Origin: Micavibrio sp. UBA6929
GTDB lineage: Bacteria > Pseudomonadota > Alphaproteobacteria > Micavibrionales > Micavibrionaceae
Direction of reading: 5' to 3'
Assembly (NCBI GenBank): GCA_002448815.1
Contig: DKAJ01000009.1
Location: 171,433 to 235,432 of the forward strand
Length of the DNA stretch: 64,000 bases
Shown here in pieces: positions 1-8,891 of this stretch (position 1 is the stretch's first letter; the number at the start of each line of letters is the position of its first letter). The notes under the pieces were generated by a model that was not told where the DNA came from, did no database searches, and saw only the letters and a list, made by a program, of their open reading frames with translations. The translations under genes and the position numbers were made by a program.

Positions 1-570
1 ATAATCCAGTGGCTGCGCGATGAATTACAAATCATTAAACATGCCGCCGATACCGAAGACCTTGCCCAATCTGTGCATGATAATGACGGCGTTTATCTGG
101 TGCCTGCCTTTACAGGATTGGGCGCGCCGCACTGGCAGCCTGAGGCCAAGGCCGCCATTTTTGGATTAACGCGAGGATCGGGTCGGGCTTTGCTCTCACG
201 CGCCGCGCTCGAGGCGCAGGCCTACCAAACCATGGATTTATTCGCCGCGATGCAAAGCGATTCTGGCATCGAAACCGAAGTGCTGCGCGTTGATGGCGGC
301 CTGGTTGCCAACAATTTTATGTGCCAGTTTTTGGCGGATATTACCCGCGTTGAAATCGATGTGCCTGTGAACAAGGAAACGACGGCGCTGGGCGCTGCGT
401 TTTTGGCAGGGCTTCATGCAGGCATTTACCAAGACTTAGATGACTTGCGTAAAACATGGCGGATGTCCCATCAATTCACGCCGAAAATGCACGCGGACAA
501 CGCCACAACATACTATGCCCAGTGGCAACATTATGTGCGCTGCGTGATTGATTCTGTATCACAGTCTTAA
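1..570 (+). CDS. glpK: Glycerol kinase, C-terminal part (5' end outside window)
   Basis: The reading frame is open from base 1 and encodes about the last 189 residues. It starts inside the conserved segment IQWLRDEL and continues through GVYLVPAFTGLGAPHW, both typical of the second FGGY-kinase domain. The enzyme phosphorylates glycerol to sn-glycerol-3-phosphate in the cytoplasm. The frame ends normally with TAA and shows no internal damage. The next gene downstream on the same strand makes glucosylglycerol phosphate, for which glycerol-3-phosphate is the acceptor, so co-expression would make sense. I see no convincing terminator in the 110-base gap. Confidence 0.95.
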   Translation: MIQWLRDELQIIKHAADTEDLAQSVHDNDGVYLVPAFTGLGAPHWQPEAKAAIFGLTRGSGRALLSRAALEAQAYQTMDLFAAMQSDSGIETEVLRVDGGLVANNFMCQFLADITRVEIDVPVNKETTALGAAFLAGLHAGIYQDLDDLRKTWRMSHQFTPKMHADNATTYYAQWQHYVRCVIDSVSQS

Positions 571-680
571 GAGCGTATTTTCACGCGAAACTCACATGCA
601 AATGTAATATATTTACATAAAAAAGAAACTTTCTTGCATTTTATATTTCTAATTGTTAGGTTTTGTTACCAAAGCATAAT

Positions 681-3008
681 GTGATCAACCATAGGAAAAA
701 GGAGAGAGCTATCACACATACAATCAATAAGGATGATGCCTATATTTTAGCAGTCGATTTAGATGGAACATTTCTAGAAAGCGCAGATAGGCAAAAAGAT
801 GAGCTCTATAATTTTCTAAACAACAACGACAACATTATTTTGGTTTTCAATACAGGCCGTAATACCGAGCTTATCTTGCCGGTTTTAGATGACCTCTTTA
901 TCCCGACCCCGCACTATATCATCGGCGATGTGGGTGCAACGGTCATAACCGGCGACACACAGCAACACGTTCAGCCGCTTCAGCAGGAAATTTCAAATCG
1001 CTGGCGTGAGACGCTTAAAGATATTTCAGACATCAAAGAACTGACGCAGCTTAACCGCCAAGAGCAGCCTCAAGAGCGCCGCATGTCTTTTTATGTCGAG
1101 CCTGACAACAAACCAGAGGCCATCATTGAAAAGCTGGGGCAGCGCAATTGCGATGTCCTATATTCAAACGGCATTTATTTGGACATTCTGGCAACGGACG
1201 TCAATAAAGGATCAACTTTGCGCGCTTTGGTGGATCATTTAGGCATTGATCATGACCGCGTTATCGTGGCGGGTGACACAATGAACGATTTCAGCATGTA
1301 TCAAACAGGCTATAAAGGCGTTGTGCTGAACAATTCTGAAGAGCCGCTAAAGCAAGCTGCAAAAGACTTGGATAATGCTTATTATTCTGATGCTCCTGGC
1401 ACAGACGGAATTTTCGAAGCCTTGCATCACTTTGGCGTGACAGAGAAAACTCAAAAAGACAAACAGCCTAAAATACAGTATGGCAATTCTGACCTTGTCA
1501 TGGTGTATCACCGCTTGCCTTATAAAGAGGTCAAGGAAGACGGTAAAACGGTGCGCCAAAAACATAGCAGCCCAAACGGCATCTTGCCGACATTGCTGGG
1601 CTTTTTCAGTAATGCGCAGAAAGGATCATGGGTGGCATGGTCATTGTCTGATACGCGCACGCCAGAGAATTTCGAGGAACATGTCGAAGTCGATAAAGAA
1701 AAATACGAAAATCTTCAGGTCTGCCGCATCCCATTAACGCAAGAAGATGTACGCATTTTCTATGAGGTTTTCTCAAAAGAATCATTTTGGCTATTGCTGC
1801 ACTCTTTCCATGAAAAGGCGATCTTTAATCACAAGCATTGGGATCACTTTTTGGAAATCAATAGAATTTTCGCGGAAAAGGCTGCGCAGGAAGCCGCAGA
1901 AAATGCAACCGTATGGATCCATGATTATAACCTATGGATGGTTCCGGGCTTTTTGCGACAAATGCGCCCAGATGTTAAAATCGCCTTTTATCACCATACG
2001 CCATTCCCGTCTGCGGACATCTTTAACATGATCCCTTGGCGCCGTGATATCATCAACTCATTGCTGCAATGTGATTATGTTGGTTTCCACATTCCCCAAT
2101 ATGTCGATAACTTTACAAATGTTGTGCGGTCAAATTATCCGACAACTGTAAATGAAAAGACCGAGGCTTCGCCGCGCTTTAAAACCTATGGCTGCGCGAT
2201 TGGCGTAGACCGTTATGTGTCGTCACTGACAACAGACCTCAACACGGTGCGTATGGGCGCGCACCCGGTTGGGATTAACTGTGACTATATCGAAGAATTG
2301 GCGCAATCAGAAAAGGTCAAAGCCCTGCGCGCCAAAATCAAGGACGAGGTTGGCGATAGTCAATGTATCATTTCCATTGAACGCACCGACTACACTAAAG
2401 GCCCCGTTGATAAGCTCAAAGGTCTTGAGAAGTTCTTGGAAGATCACCCTGAAATGCGCGGTAAAGTCTCTTTGATTATGGTGTGTACGCCGCCCGCAAA
2501 AGGGATGAAAATCTATGACGAAATTGCGCAAGATATCGCCTATAACGTTGGCGTGATTAACGGAAAATATGGCAGTTACGAATGGACACCTATTCACTTT
2601 GTAAACCGTATGATCCCGTTTGAGGACGTGATTGCATACTACGCTGCGGCTGATGTGGGTTGGGTGACGCCGCTTCGTGATGGGCTGAACCTTGTGGCCA
2701 AAGAATATGTGATGGCAAATCAGGCCTCAGGCAAATCAGGCGCCTTGGTCTTGTCAGAATTTGCAGGTGCGGCGGTTGAACTGCACGGTGCATTTTTGGT
2801 TAATCCATATGATAAGGCCGATATGTCGGATGTCTTATATCGCGCCCTTACCGCAGATGAAGCCGACAAAGATTCCCGTCTTCAGCGCATGACACGCATC
2901 ATTAAAAAGCATGATGTCGCCGCATGGGGACGTGACTTTTTGGCCGATGTGAATGGCGAGAAAATTCAAGACGAATTCCCAGATAGCACATATATACGCG
3001 CGGCTTAG
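681..3008 (+). CDS. ggpPS: Bifunctional glucosylglycerol-phosphate phosphatase/synthase (GgpPS fusion)
   Basis: Two domains are visible. Residues about 20-255 form a HAD-IIB (sucrose-phosphatase-like) phosphatase with DLDGT at 26-30, a FNTGRN motif and a late VAGDTMND metal-binding motif. Residues about 262-760 form a GT20 glycosyltransferase with SPNGILPTL, WIHDYNLW, RTDYTKGP and PLRDGLNLVAKEY. The opening YHRLPYKEV...GKTV resembles glucosylglycerol-phosphate synthase more than OtsA trehalose-phosphate synthase. The inferred reaction is ADP-glucose plus glycerol-3-phosphate to glucosylglycerol-phosphate, then dephosphorylation to the compatible solute glucosylglycerol. Phosphatase-synthase fusions of this type are known in Stenotrophomonas and Pseudomonas. 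The start is uncertain. GTG 681 is used here and TTG 663 is also in frame, but neither has a Shine-Dalgarno, whereas a strong GGAG at 701-704 precedes an ATC at 711. A trehalose-6-phosphate synthase/phosphatase role is the alternative. Confidence 0.85.
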   Translation: MINHRKKERAITHTINKDDAYILAVDLDGTFLESADRQKDELYNFLNNNDNIILVFNTGRNTELILPVLDDLFIPTPHYIIGDVGATVITGDTQQHVQPLQQEISNRWRETLKDISDIKELTQLNRQEQPQERRMSFYVEPDNKPEAIIEKLGQRNCDVLYSNGIYLDILATDVNKGSTLRALVDHLGIDHDRVIVAGDTMNDFSMYQTGYKGVVLNNSEEPLKQAAKDLDNAYYSDAPGTDGIFEALHHFGVTEKTQKDKQPKIQYGNSDLVMVYHRLPYKEVKEDGKTVRQKHSSPNGILPTLLGFFSNAQKGSWVAWSLSDTRTPENFEEHVEVDKEKYENLQVCRIPLTQEDVRIFYEVFSKESFWLLLHSFHEKAIFNHKHWDHFLEINRIFAEKAAQEAAENATVWIHDYNLWMVPGFLRQMRPDVKIAFYHHTPFPSADIFNMIPWRRDIINSLLQCDYVGFHIPQYVDNFTNVVRSNYPTTVNEKTEASPRFKTYGCAIGVDRYVSSLTTDLNTVRMGAHPVGINCDYIEELAQSEKVKALRAKIKDEVGDSQCIISIERTDYTKGPVDKLKGLEKFLEDHPEMRGKVSLIMVCTPPAKGMKIYDEIAQDIAYNVGVINGKYGSYEWTPIHFVNRMIPFEDVIAYYAAADVGWVTPLRDGLNLVAKEYVMANQASGKSGALVLSEFAGAAVELHGAFLVNPYDKADMSDVLYRALTADEADKDSRLQRMTRIIKKHDVAAWGRDFLADVNGEKIQDEFPDSTYIRAA

Positions 3009-3035
3009 GCGCGGCGTTGCTTGCGCGGTTATGTT

Positions 3036-3797
3036 TTAATCGCGCAGGCGATATCCTGTTTTGAAAATCCACGCAACGATGCCGATACATGCGCTTAGGA
3101 ACACAAGGATCATGATAATGCTGGTGTGAATGGCAACATCCGCGCTTTCATAAAAGCTCCACCGGAAGCCGCTAATCAAATAGACAACAGGGTTAAGCAA
3201 AGAAACCTTTTGCCAAAACTCAGGCAACATATTGATCGAATAAAAACTGCCCCCCAAAAATGTCAGCGGCGTAATCACCAATAATGGAATGATCTGCAAT
3301 TTTTCAAATCCATCGGCGATAATGCCAATGATAAATCCAAACATACTAAACGTCACACTGGTCATGATCAGGAAGAACAGCATCCAAAACGGGTGCGCGA
3401 TGTTCAAATCAATGAAAAAACTGGATGTGATTAAAACAATCGTGGCGACAATCAGGGATTTACTGGCCGCGCCGCCAACATACCCGATGATGACCTCAAT
3501 AAAGGAAAGGGGCGCGGATAAAATTTCGTAAATCGTGCCTGAATAACGGGGAAAATAAATGCCAAAAGACGCATTTGAAACGCTCTGGCTCAGCACCGTC
3601 AGCATAATCAAGCCCGGCACGATAAAGGCACCATAGCTGACCCCGTCAATATCAGTGATACGTGACCCAATGGCTGAACCAAACACAATAAAATACAGCA
3701 TCGTCGATAAAACAGGCGATGCAATAGTCTGCCCAATCGTGCGAAAGGCACGGTGCATTTCATATTTATAAATGGCTGCGATACCGCGAATATTCAT
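3036..3797 (-). CDS. ABC-2 type exporter, membrane permease
   Basis: A 253-residue protein with about six hydrophobic segments and the ABC-2 membrane fold (MNIRGIAAIYKYEMHRAFRT at the start, then a cytoplasmic turn and TM helices). It is similar in layout to YadH/NodJ-type permeases. Its start overlaps the stop of the upstream ATPase gene by four bases, so the two are translationally coupled and form one transporter. The substrate cannot be told from sequence. The ends of this gene and ggpPS converge with only 27 bases between them. Confidence 0.88.
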   Translation of the reverse strand: MNIRGIAAIYKYEMHRAFRTIGQTIASPVLSTMLYFIVFGSAIGSRITDIDGVSYGAFIVPGLIMLTVLSQSVSNASFGIYFPRYSGTIYEILSAPLSFIEVIIGYVGGAASKSLIVATIVLITSSFFIDLNIAHPFWMLFFLIMTSVTFSMFGFIIGIIADGFEKLQIIPLLVITPLTFLGGSFYSINMLPEFWQKVSLLNPVVYLISGFRWSFYESADVAIHTSIIMILVFLSACIGIVAWIFKTGYRLRD

Positions 3798-4720
3798 TCC
3801 TGACCTACCAATTCAATAAAGATTTCCTCAAGCGAACTTTGGCGCGTATTAAAGTCTTTGCACTTAATGCCCAAACCGCGCAACTGATCCAGCAAACTCA
3901 CAACGCCGTTATCCTGCATCGCGGGGTCGTATGTGTAAATAATTTGATACCCATCATTGGCAAGCTTTAGGTTAAATCCATCCAATGACGACGGCGTGCA
4001 ATCCAAAGGGTTATAAAGCTCAAGGACTAGCTCTTTCTTGCCGAGCTTTTTCATCAGGGATGTTTTTTCCTCGGTCATGAACAAGTTGCCCTTGCTGATA
4101 AAGCCAATGCGATCCGCCATTTCCTCGGCTTCTTCCAGATAGTGCGTCGTCAAAATAATCGTAACGCCAGTTTCCTGCAATTTACGTACCTGTGCCCACA
4201 TTGATTTGCGCAGCTCAACATCCACACCTGCGGTAGGCTCATCCAAAAACAAAATATCAGGCTCGTGCGCTAAGGCCTTGGCAATCAGGACGCGGCGCTT
4301 CATCCCGCCAGATAATTTGCGTACTTGCGTGTCCTTTTTATCAAATAAAGAAAGCCTTTTCAGCACATCTTCAATATGGGCGGGATTATCTTTCTTGCCA
4401 AAAAGGCCGCGGCTGAACGTGACGGTATTCCAAACTGTTTCAAAGGAATCCACTGTCAGTTCTTGAGGAACCAATCCAATGCGCGCACGCGTTTGCTTAT
4501 ACTCTTTGATTGTGTCGTGGCCAAATACGGAAATATGACCGCCAGTTGGCGATACGATGCCGCAGATCGATCCGATCAGCGTTGTCTTGCCCGCACCATT
4601 GGGGCCAAGCAGGGCAAAAATCTCGCCTTTATTGATCTCAAGATTAACCTTATCCAAGGCGGTAAAGCCGTTGTCATAGGTCTTATCAAGATTTTGTATG
4701 GATATTACTGTTTCAGCCAT
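3794..4720 (-). CDS. ABC-2 type exporter, ATP-binding protein
   Basis: A 308-residue ATPase with Walker A GPNGAGKTT near residue 39, signature LSGGMKRR near 138, Walker B ILFLDEPTAGVD and an H-loop in TTHYLEEAEEMADR. The layout and the C-terminal extension of about 90 residues resemble YadG/CcmA-like drug or polysaccharide exporters. It powers the permease encoded immediately downstream. The ATG at 4720 gives the usual short N terminus before the first beta strand. Substrate unknown. Confidence 0.9.
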   Translation of the reverse strand: MAETVISIQNLDKTYDNGFTALDKVNLEINKGEIFALLGPNGAGKTTLIGSICGIVSPTGGHISVFGHDTIKEYKQTRARIGLVPQELTVDSFETVWNTVTFSRGLFGKKDNPAHIEDVLKRLSLFDKKDTQVRKLSGGMKRRVLIAKALAHEPDILFLDEPTAGVDVELRKSMWAQVRKLQETGVTIILTTHYLEEAEEMADRIGFISKGNLFMTEEKTSLMKKLGKKELVLELYNPLDCTPSSLDGFNLKLANDGYQIIYTYDPAMQDNGVVSLLDQLRGLGIKCKDFNTRQSSLEEIFIELVGQE

Positions 4721-4765
4721 GTGTCTGCGCGCTAGTTTCTTATTGTTCTTTAAAATATCAGGGCA

Positions 4766-5287
4766 CTAGATAGTGTATTTCTTTTCATGGTCAAGCAACC
4801 ATTTTTTACGCTTTATGCCGCCTGCATATCCGCTGAGGCGGCCATCTGATCCAATGATGCGGTGACAGGGGATCAGCAAGGCGATCTGATTCATACTATT
4901 GGCGCGTGCAACGGCGCGCACGGCGCTGGGTTTTCCAAGAGCCTCTGCTTGCTGCGCATAGCTGTGCGTTTGCCCGTAAGGTACGGCGCATAATGCCTGC
5001 ATCGCAGTGCGTTGAAAAGATGACCCATAAATGCGCAAAGGGGTTTCAAAATGATGACACGCGCCCGCGAAATAGGCGTCAAGATCACCTTGCAAACCTT
5101 TTAATAAAGGCGTGTCCCTGTCGTGCAGGATCATGCCCGTGCGGATGACGCGGTTGAGCTGTCGGTCAAAATGCGTGCGATCCGTAAATTCCAGAAAATG
5201 CAGCGCCTTGTCATCGGCAATCGCAACCATATCGCCTAAGGGCGTTGATAGAACGGCGCGATAATATTGTTCGGGCGATAACGACAT
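4766..5287 (-). CDS. ogt: Methylated-DNA--protein-cysteine methyltransferase
   Basis: A 173-residue suicide repair protein that moves alkyl groups from O6-alkylguanine (and O4-alkylthymine) to its own cysteine. The active-site motif IPCHRIIGSDG is present, followed by LSGYAGGIKRKKWLL, the conserved end of the DNA-binding domain. The N-terminal ribonuclease-H-like domain is present and there is no AraC-type domain, so this is Ogt-like and not Ada. It is read divergently from the manganese importer operon and shares the 5288-5404 intergenic region with it. Confidence 0.93.
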   Translation of the reverse strand: MSLSPEQYYRAVLSTPLGDMVAIADDKALHFLEFTDRTHFDRQLNRVIRTGMILHDRDTPLLKGLQGDLDAYFAGACHHFETPLRIYGSSFQRTAMQALCAVPYGQTHSYAQQAEALGKPSAVRAVARANSMNQIALLIPCHRIIGSDGRLSGYAGGIKRKKWLLDHEKKYTI

Positions 5288-5333
5288 AACGGCATTCTAA
5301 TACAGCGCAGCGCAAAAAACGACAAACATATTC

Positions 5334-5347
5334 TTAGCCCTTGCTAA
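5334..5347 (+). promoter_or_regulatory. Probable MntR operator overlapping the sitA promoter
   Basis: A perfect inverted repeat TTAGC-N4-GCTAA. It shares the AGC-N4-GCT core of the enterobacterial MntR site (ATAGC-N4-GCTAT), and an MntR-like regulator is the last gene of the operon. The repeat overlaps a possible -35 (TTGCTA, 5341-5346), which lies 17 bases from a weak -10 (TAACTT, 5364-5369). Binding there would block transcription of sitABCD-mntR when manganese is plentiful. The promoter match is weak; the operator inference rests on symmetry, spacing and context. Confidence 0.6.
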
Positions 5348-5404
5348 ACTTTGATCCCTGCACTAACTTATTGCAAGCACAAACACTACAAAAAGGTAAT
5401 CAAA

Positions 5405-6304
5405 ATGCGATATGTAATAATGTGTTTAATATGCGTAATGCTAGGCGCGTTGCCAGCAACAGCCGCCGATAAAATGAAGGTCGTGACCAGCTTTACGATC
5501 ATTGCAGATATGGCGCAAAATGTCGCAGGCGACGCAGCCATTGTAAAATCGATTACGAAACCTGGCGCAGAAATCCATGATTATCAACCCACGCCTAAAG
5601 ACATTATCAAGGCGCAAGATGCTGACCTCATTTTATGGAACGGATTAAATCTAGAGCGATGGTTCAAACGCTTTTTGCTGGATGTGCAGGGCGTGCCCAA
5701 TATTGTCGTATCACAAGGCATTCAGCCTGTATCAATTTATGAAGGGCCCTATGAAGGTAAGCCTAATCCGCATGCTTGGATGTCGGTTGAAAATGCGTTG
5801 GTTTATGTTGAAAATATTCGTAAGGCCTTTGTGCAAGCCGATCCTGAAAACGCAGATATATATAATGCCAATGCCGCCCGTTATGCCGCGCAGTTAAGCG
5901 CCATTAAAACGGATTTGATGGCGCGTATGAATAAGATCCCTGCACAGCAACGCTACCTCGTCACCAGCGAGGGCGCGTTTAGTTATCTCGCCAAAGATTT
6001 CAACCTGACCGAGGTATATCTGTGGCCGATTAACGCAGACAGACAAGGTACCCCGCAACAAGTGCGCCATGTCATTGATGTTGTGCGTGCCAATAATGTG
6101 CCTGTGGTCTTTAGTGAAAGTACAATTTCAGATAAATCCGCAAAGCAGGTCGCCAAAGAAACCGGCGCATTATACGGGGGCGTTTTGTATGTCGATTCCC
6201 TAAGCCGCGCAAATGGCAAAGTGCCGACTTATTTAGATTTACTGCGCGTTACCACGCAAACGATTGCAGATGGTTTCGACCGCGCACAACAAAAAGGGCA
6301 ATAA
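5405..6304 (+). CDS. sitA: Manganese/iron ABC transporter, periplasmic binding protein
   Basis: A 299-residue cluster-A-I solute-binding protein. The N terminus MRYVIMCLICVMLGALPATAA is a signal peptide with an AxA cleavage site. Metal-ligand regions are visible: EIHDYQPTP near residue 60, NPHAWMS near 123, then a conserved Glu in VTSEGAFSYLA and an Asp in LYVDSL. GLNLERW and the DRQGTP region favour the SitA/MntA group over ZnuA, and there is no His-rich loop. The start at 5405 was chosen because AAAAAGG lies at the right distance and the signal peptide begins there. First gene of sitABCD-mntR. Confidence 0.9.
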   Translation: MRYVIMCLICVMLGALPATAADKMKVVTSFTIIADMAQNVAGDAAIVKSITKPGAEIHDYQPTPKDIIKAQDADLILWNGLNLERWFKRFLLDVQGVPNIVVSQGIQPVSIYEGPYEGKPNPHAWMSVENALVYVENIRKAFVQADPENADIYNANAARYAAQLSAIKTDLMARMNKIPAQQRYLVTSEGAFSYLAKDFNLTEVYLWPINADRQGTPQQVRHVIDVVRANNVPVVFSESTISDKSAKQVAKETGALYGGVLYVDSLSRANGKVPTYLDLLRVTTQTIADGFDRAQQKGQ

Positions 6305-6305
6305 C

Positions 6306-7190
6306 ATGACAGGGCAAGATGTGATCAAAATAACAGATCTTAGCGTGACATATTCAAATGGTCACTGCGCCTTGGACGGCGTGAATATTACGCTGCATAC
6401 GGGGACGATTTGTGGTTTGGTCGGCGTCAATGGCGCGGGCAAATCAACGCTGTTTAAATCGATTATGGGCTTTGTAAAACCATCACAGGGTAGCGTAAAA
6501 ATCCATGGCGATATTGCACAAAAGGCGCTTAAAAAAAATCGCGTAGCATATGTACCGCAAACCGAAGAGGTCGACTGGAACTTTCCTGTTTTGGTCAAAG
6601 ACGTTGTGATGATGGGGCGCTATGGTCACATGGGATTTATGCGCATCGCATCCAAGGCGGATCATGTCGCCGTTGAAAACGCATTAGAGCGCGTAGGCAT
6701 GCGCGCCTATGAAAACCGCCAAATCGGCGAGCTTAGCGGTGGCCAGAAAAAGCGCGTATTTGTCGCGCGCGCGCTTGCACAGGGCGGCGATATTATCCTG
6801 CTAGACGAGCCCTTTACAGGCGTTGATATTAAAACAGAAGATTCCCTTATCGCCTTGTTTCATGATCTTGCCAATGAAGGCCGCCTGATTTTGGTATCGA
6901 CACATAATCTGGGCAGTGTCCCGCATTTCTGTGATGAGGTGATCTTGATCAATAAAACGGTTCAGGCTTATGGCCCTGTTGAAACAACCTTTACGCAGGA
7001 AAATCTGGCAAAGACATTTGGCGGCATGTTGCGCCATCATCGCCTTATTGGGGATGACTTGCATGATGACGAAGACCCGCGCGGCCTGACAGTTCTCACA
7101 GATGACGAGCGCCCATTGGTGTTATATGGCGAAGAAGGCGGAGAGCAAATTCGCAAGCTCAATAAAAAGGGACGAAAACGCACAACATGA
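6306..7190 (+). CDS. sitB: Manganese/iron ABC transporter, ATP-binding protein
   Basis: A 294-residue cytoplasmic ATPase with Walker A GVNGAGKST, signature LSGGQKKR and Walker B IILLDEPFTGVD. The segment PQTEEVDWNFPV is characteristic of SitB/MntB/ZnuC-type ATPases. It starts one base after the sitA stop and overlaps sitC by four bases. The last 45 residues or so form a charged tail with several His/Asp (LRHHRLIGDDLHDDED) and a basic end; this tail is longer than in many homologues and of unknown role. Confidence 0.9.
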   Translation: MTGQDVIKITDLSVTYSNGHCALDGVNITLHTGTICGLVGVNGAGKSTLFKSIMGFVKPSQGSVKIHGDIAQKALKKNRVAYVPQTEEVDWNFPVLVKDVVMMGRYGHMGFMRIASKADHVAVENALERVGMRAYENRQIGELSGGQKKRVFVARALAQGGDIILLDEPFTGVDIKTEDSLIALFHDLANEGRLILVSTHNLGSVPHFCDEVILINKTVQAYGPVETTFTQENLAKTFGGMLRHHRLIGDDLHDDEDPRGLTVLTDDERPLVLYGEEGGEQIRKLNKKGRKRTT

Positions 7191-8047
7191 TAGATCTGCT
7201 GTTACAGCCATTTTCGTATGATTACATGGTCAAGGCAATTCTCATCAGTGCCTTGGTTGGTGGCGTGTGTGCATTCTTGTCTGCCTTTTTAATATTAAAG
7301 GGGTGGTCATTAATGGGGGATGCTCTGGCGCATGCAATCGTACCAGGCGTAGTGCTGGCATATATTTTGGCATTGCCGTATGCAGTGGGCGCATTTTTCG
7401 CAGGGCTGCTTGCCGCAGGCAGTATGGCGGCGGTAAAGCATAAAACGGCCCTGCGCGAAGATACGGTGATTGGGCTTATCTTTACGACCTTTTTTGCGCT
7501 GGGTTTGCTTTTGGTGTCCATCAATCCAACGGCGGTCAATATACAGGCTGTTATTCTAGGGAATATTTTGGCGATATCGCAAAGCGATATGGTGCAAGTC
7601 ACCATCATATCAGTGATTTGCTTTGCGGTCTTGGCGCTGAAATGGCGCGATTTTATGGCAGTCTTTTTTGATGAAAGCCACGCGCGCAGTATTGGACTGC
7701 CTGTTACAGCTTTGCGCATTGCCTTTTTTACAATGCTAAGCGCCGCAACGGTGGCGGCCTTGCAAACGGTTGGCGCATGCTTGGTTATTGCAATGGTCGT
7801 AACCCCAGGTGCAACGGCGTATCTATTAACGGATCGTTTCGAGCGTCTAATTATAATGGCGTGTATTTGGGGCGCGGCTTCCAGCGCAATTGGCGCGTAT
7901 GCCAGTTATTATCTAGATGCAAACCCAGGCGGGCTGATCGTATGCCTGCAAACGGCGGTCTTTTTGATTACGATTATCGTCGCCCCTAAATATGGCATGG
8001 CACGCGGATGGTTTGTGCGCCGCGCGGTAAGGGGGATAAATGGATAG
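7187..8047 (+). CDS. sitC: Manganese/iron ABC transporter, permease 1
   Basis: A 286-residue integral membrane protein of the ABC-3 family with about eight or nine helices. The conserved LKGWSLMGDALAHAIVPGVVLAY and the late VGACLVIAMVVTPGATAYLL are typical of Mn/Zn/Fe permeases. It overlaps sitB by four bases and sitD by eight, so all subunits are made from one message. SitC and SitD are similar along their lengths and probably form a heterodimeric channel. Confidence 0.9.
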   Translation: MIDLLLQPFSYDYMVKAILISALVGGVCAFLSAFLILKGWSLMGDALAHAIVPGVVLAYILALPYAVGAFFAGLLAAGSMAAVKHKTALREDTVIGLIFTTFFALGLLLVSINPTAVNIQAVILGNILAISQSDMVQVTIISVICFAVLALKWRDFMAVFFDESHARSIGLPVTALRIAFFTMLSAATVAALQTVGACLVIAMVVTPGATAYLLTDRFERLIIMACIWGAASSAIGAYASYYLDANPGGLIVCLQTAVFLITIIVAPKYGMARGWFVRRAVRGING

Positions 8048-8891
8048 TTTATATACCCTATTGGTCGAGCCCTTAACCTATGATTTTATGCAGCGCGCTT
8101 TGCTTGTGTCTTTATTGATTGGCGTTGTGTGTTCGGTCTTCTCGTGCTTTTTGGTGTTAAAAGGATGGTCGTTAATGGGGGATGCTATTTCTCATGCGAT
8201 TTTGCCGGGGCTGGCCGCGGCCTTTGTCTTTGGCATTCCATTATTGCTTGGCGCATTGATTGCGGCGCTGATCTGTGCGTTTTTAACGGGTTTTCTCAAA
8301 GACCATAGCCGCGTTAAAGAAGACGCTGTCATGGGCATTGTTTTCTCGGGGATGTTTGCGCTGGGTTTAGTGATGCTAACCAAGATCGAAACAGATGTGC
8401 ATTTACTGCATATTTTGTTTGGTAATGTGCTGGGCATATCGCGCACGGATCTGGTTCAAACGGCCGTGATTGCAAGCATTTGCACAATTATAATGGTGAT
8501 AAAACGGCGTGATTTGATGCTGTTTTGTTTTGACCCCGTTCATGCCGGTGTGATTGGCTTGCCCGTTGCGCTTTTATCGTTTGGCTTGCTGGTGTTGCTG
8601 GCGATGACGATTGTTGCCGCGCTCAAGGCGGCGGGAATTATATTGGTCATTGCGATGTTGATCGCGCCAGGTGCGATTGGCTTTTTAAGTGCGCGCTCGT
8701 TCGATGGTATGATGATGATCGCTGTGATGGCATCTGTTGTGTCATGCATTGCAGGCACCATAATCAGTTTTCACATTGACGCTGCAACTGCGCCATTGAT
8801 TGTCGTTATTCAGGCTGCGTTATTTATGATCGCACTCGCTTTTGGAAAAAGGATAAAACAACATGACGACCAAGCCATCGCAACTGGTTGA
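8040..8891 (+). CDS. sitD: Manganese/iron ABC transporter, permease 2
   Basis: A 283-residue ABC-3 family permease, clearly paralogous to the preceding gene (LKGWSLMGDAISHAILPGLAAA near the N terminus, AAGIILVIAMLIAPGAIGFL late). About eight or nine hydrophobic helices. It overlaps sitC at its start and mntR at its end (28 bases), marking tight translational coupling. It completes the importer with SitA, SitB and SitC. Confidence 0.9.
   Translation: MDSLYTLLVEPLTYDFMQRALLVSLLIGVVCSVFSCFLVLKGWSLMGDAISHAILPGLAAAFVFGIPLLLGALIAALICAFLTGFLKDHSRVKEDAVMGIVFSGMFALGLVMLTKIETDVHLLHILFGNVLGISRTDLVQTAVIASICTIIMVIKRRDLMLFCFDPVHAGVIGLPVALLSFGLLVLLAMTIVAALKAAGIILVIAMLIAPGAIGFLSARSFDGMMMIAVMASVVSCIAGTIISFHIDAATAPLIVVIQAALFMIALAFGKRIKQHDDQAIATG

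Noticed and set aside
663..3008. Trehalose-6-phosphate synthase/phosphatase as the product
   Set aside because: GT20 alone would allow it, but the domain opening and the glpK neighbour fit glucosylglycerol phosphate better; it is kept as the alternative.
4206..4735. Plus-strand ORFs opposite the ABC ATPase
   Set aside because: Shadow frames of a clear ATPase gene.
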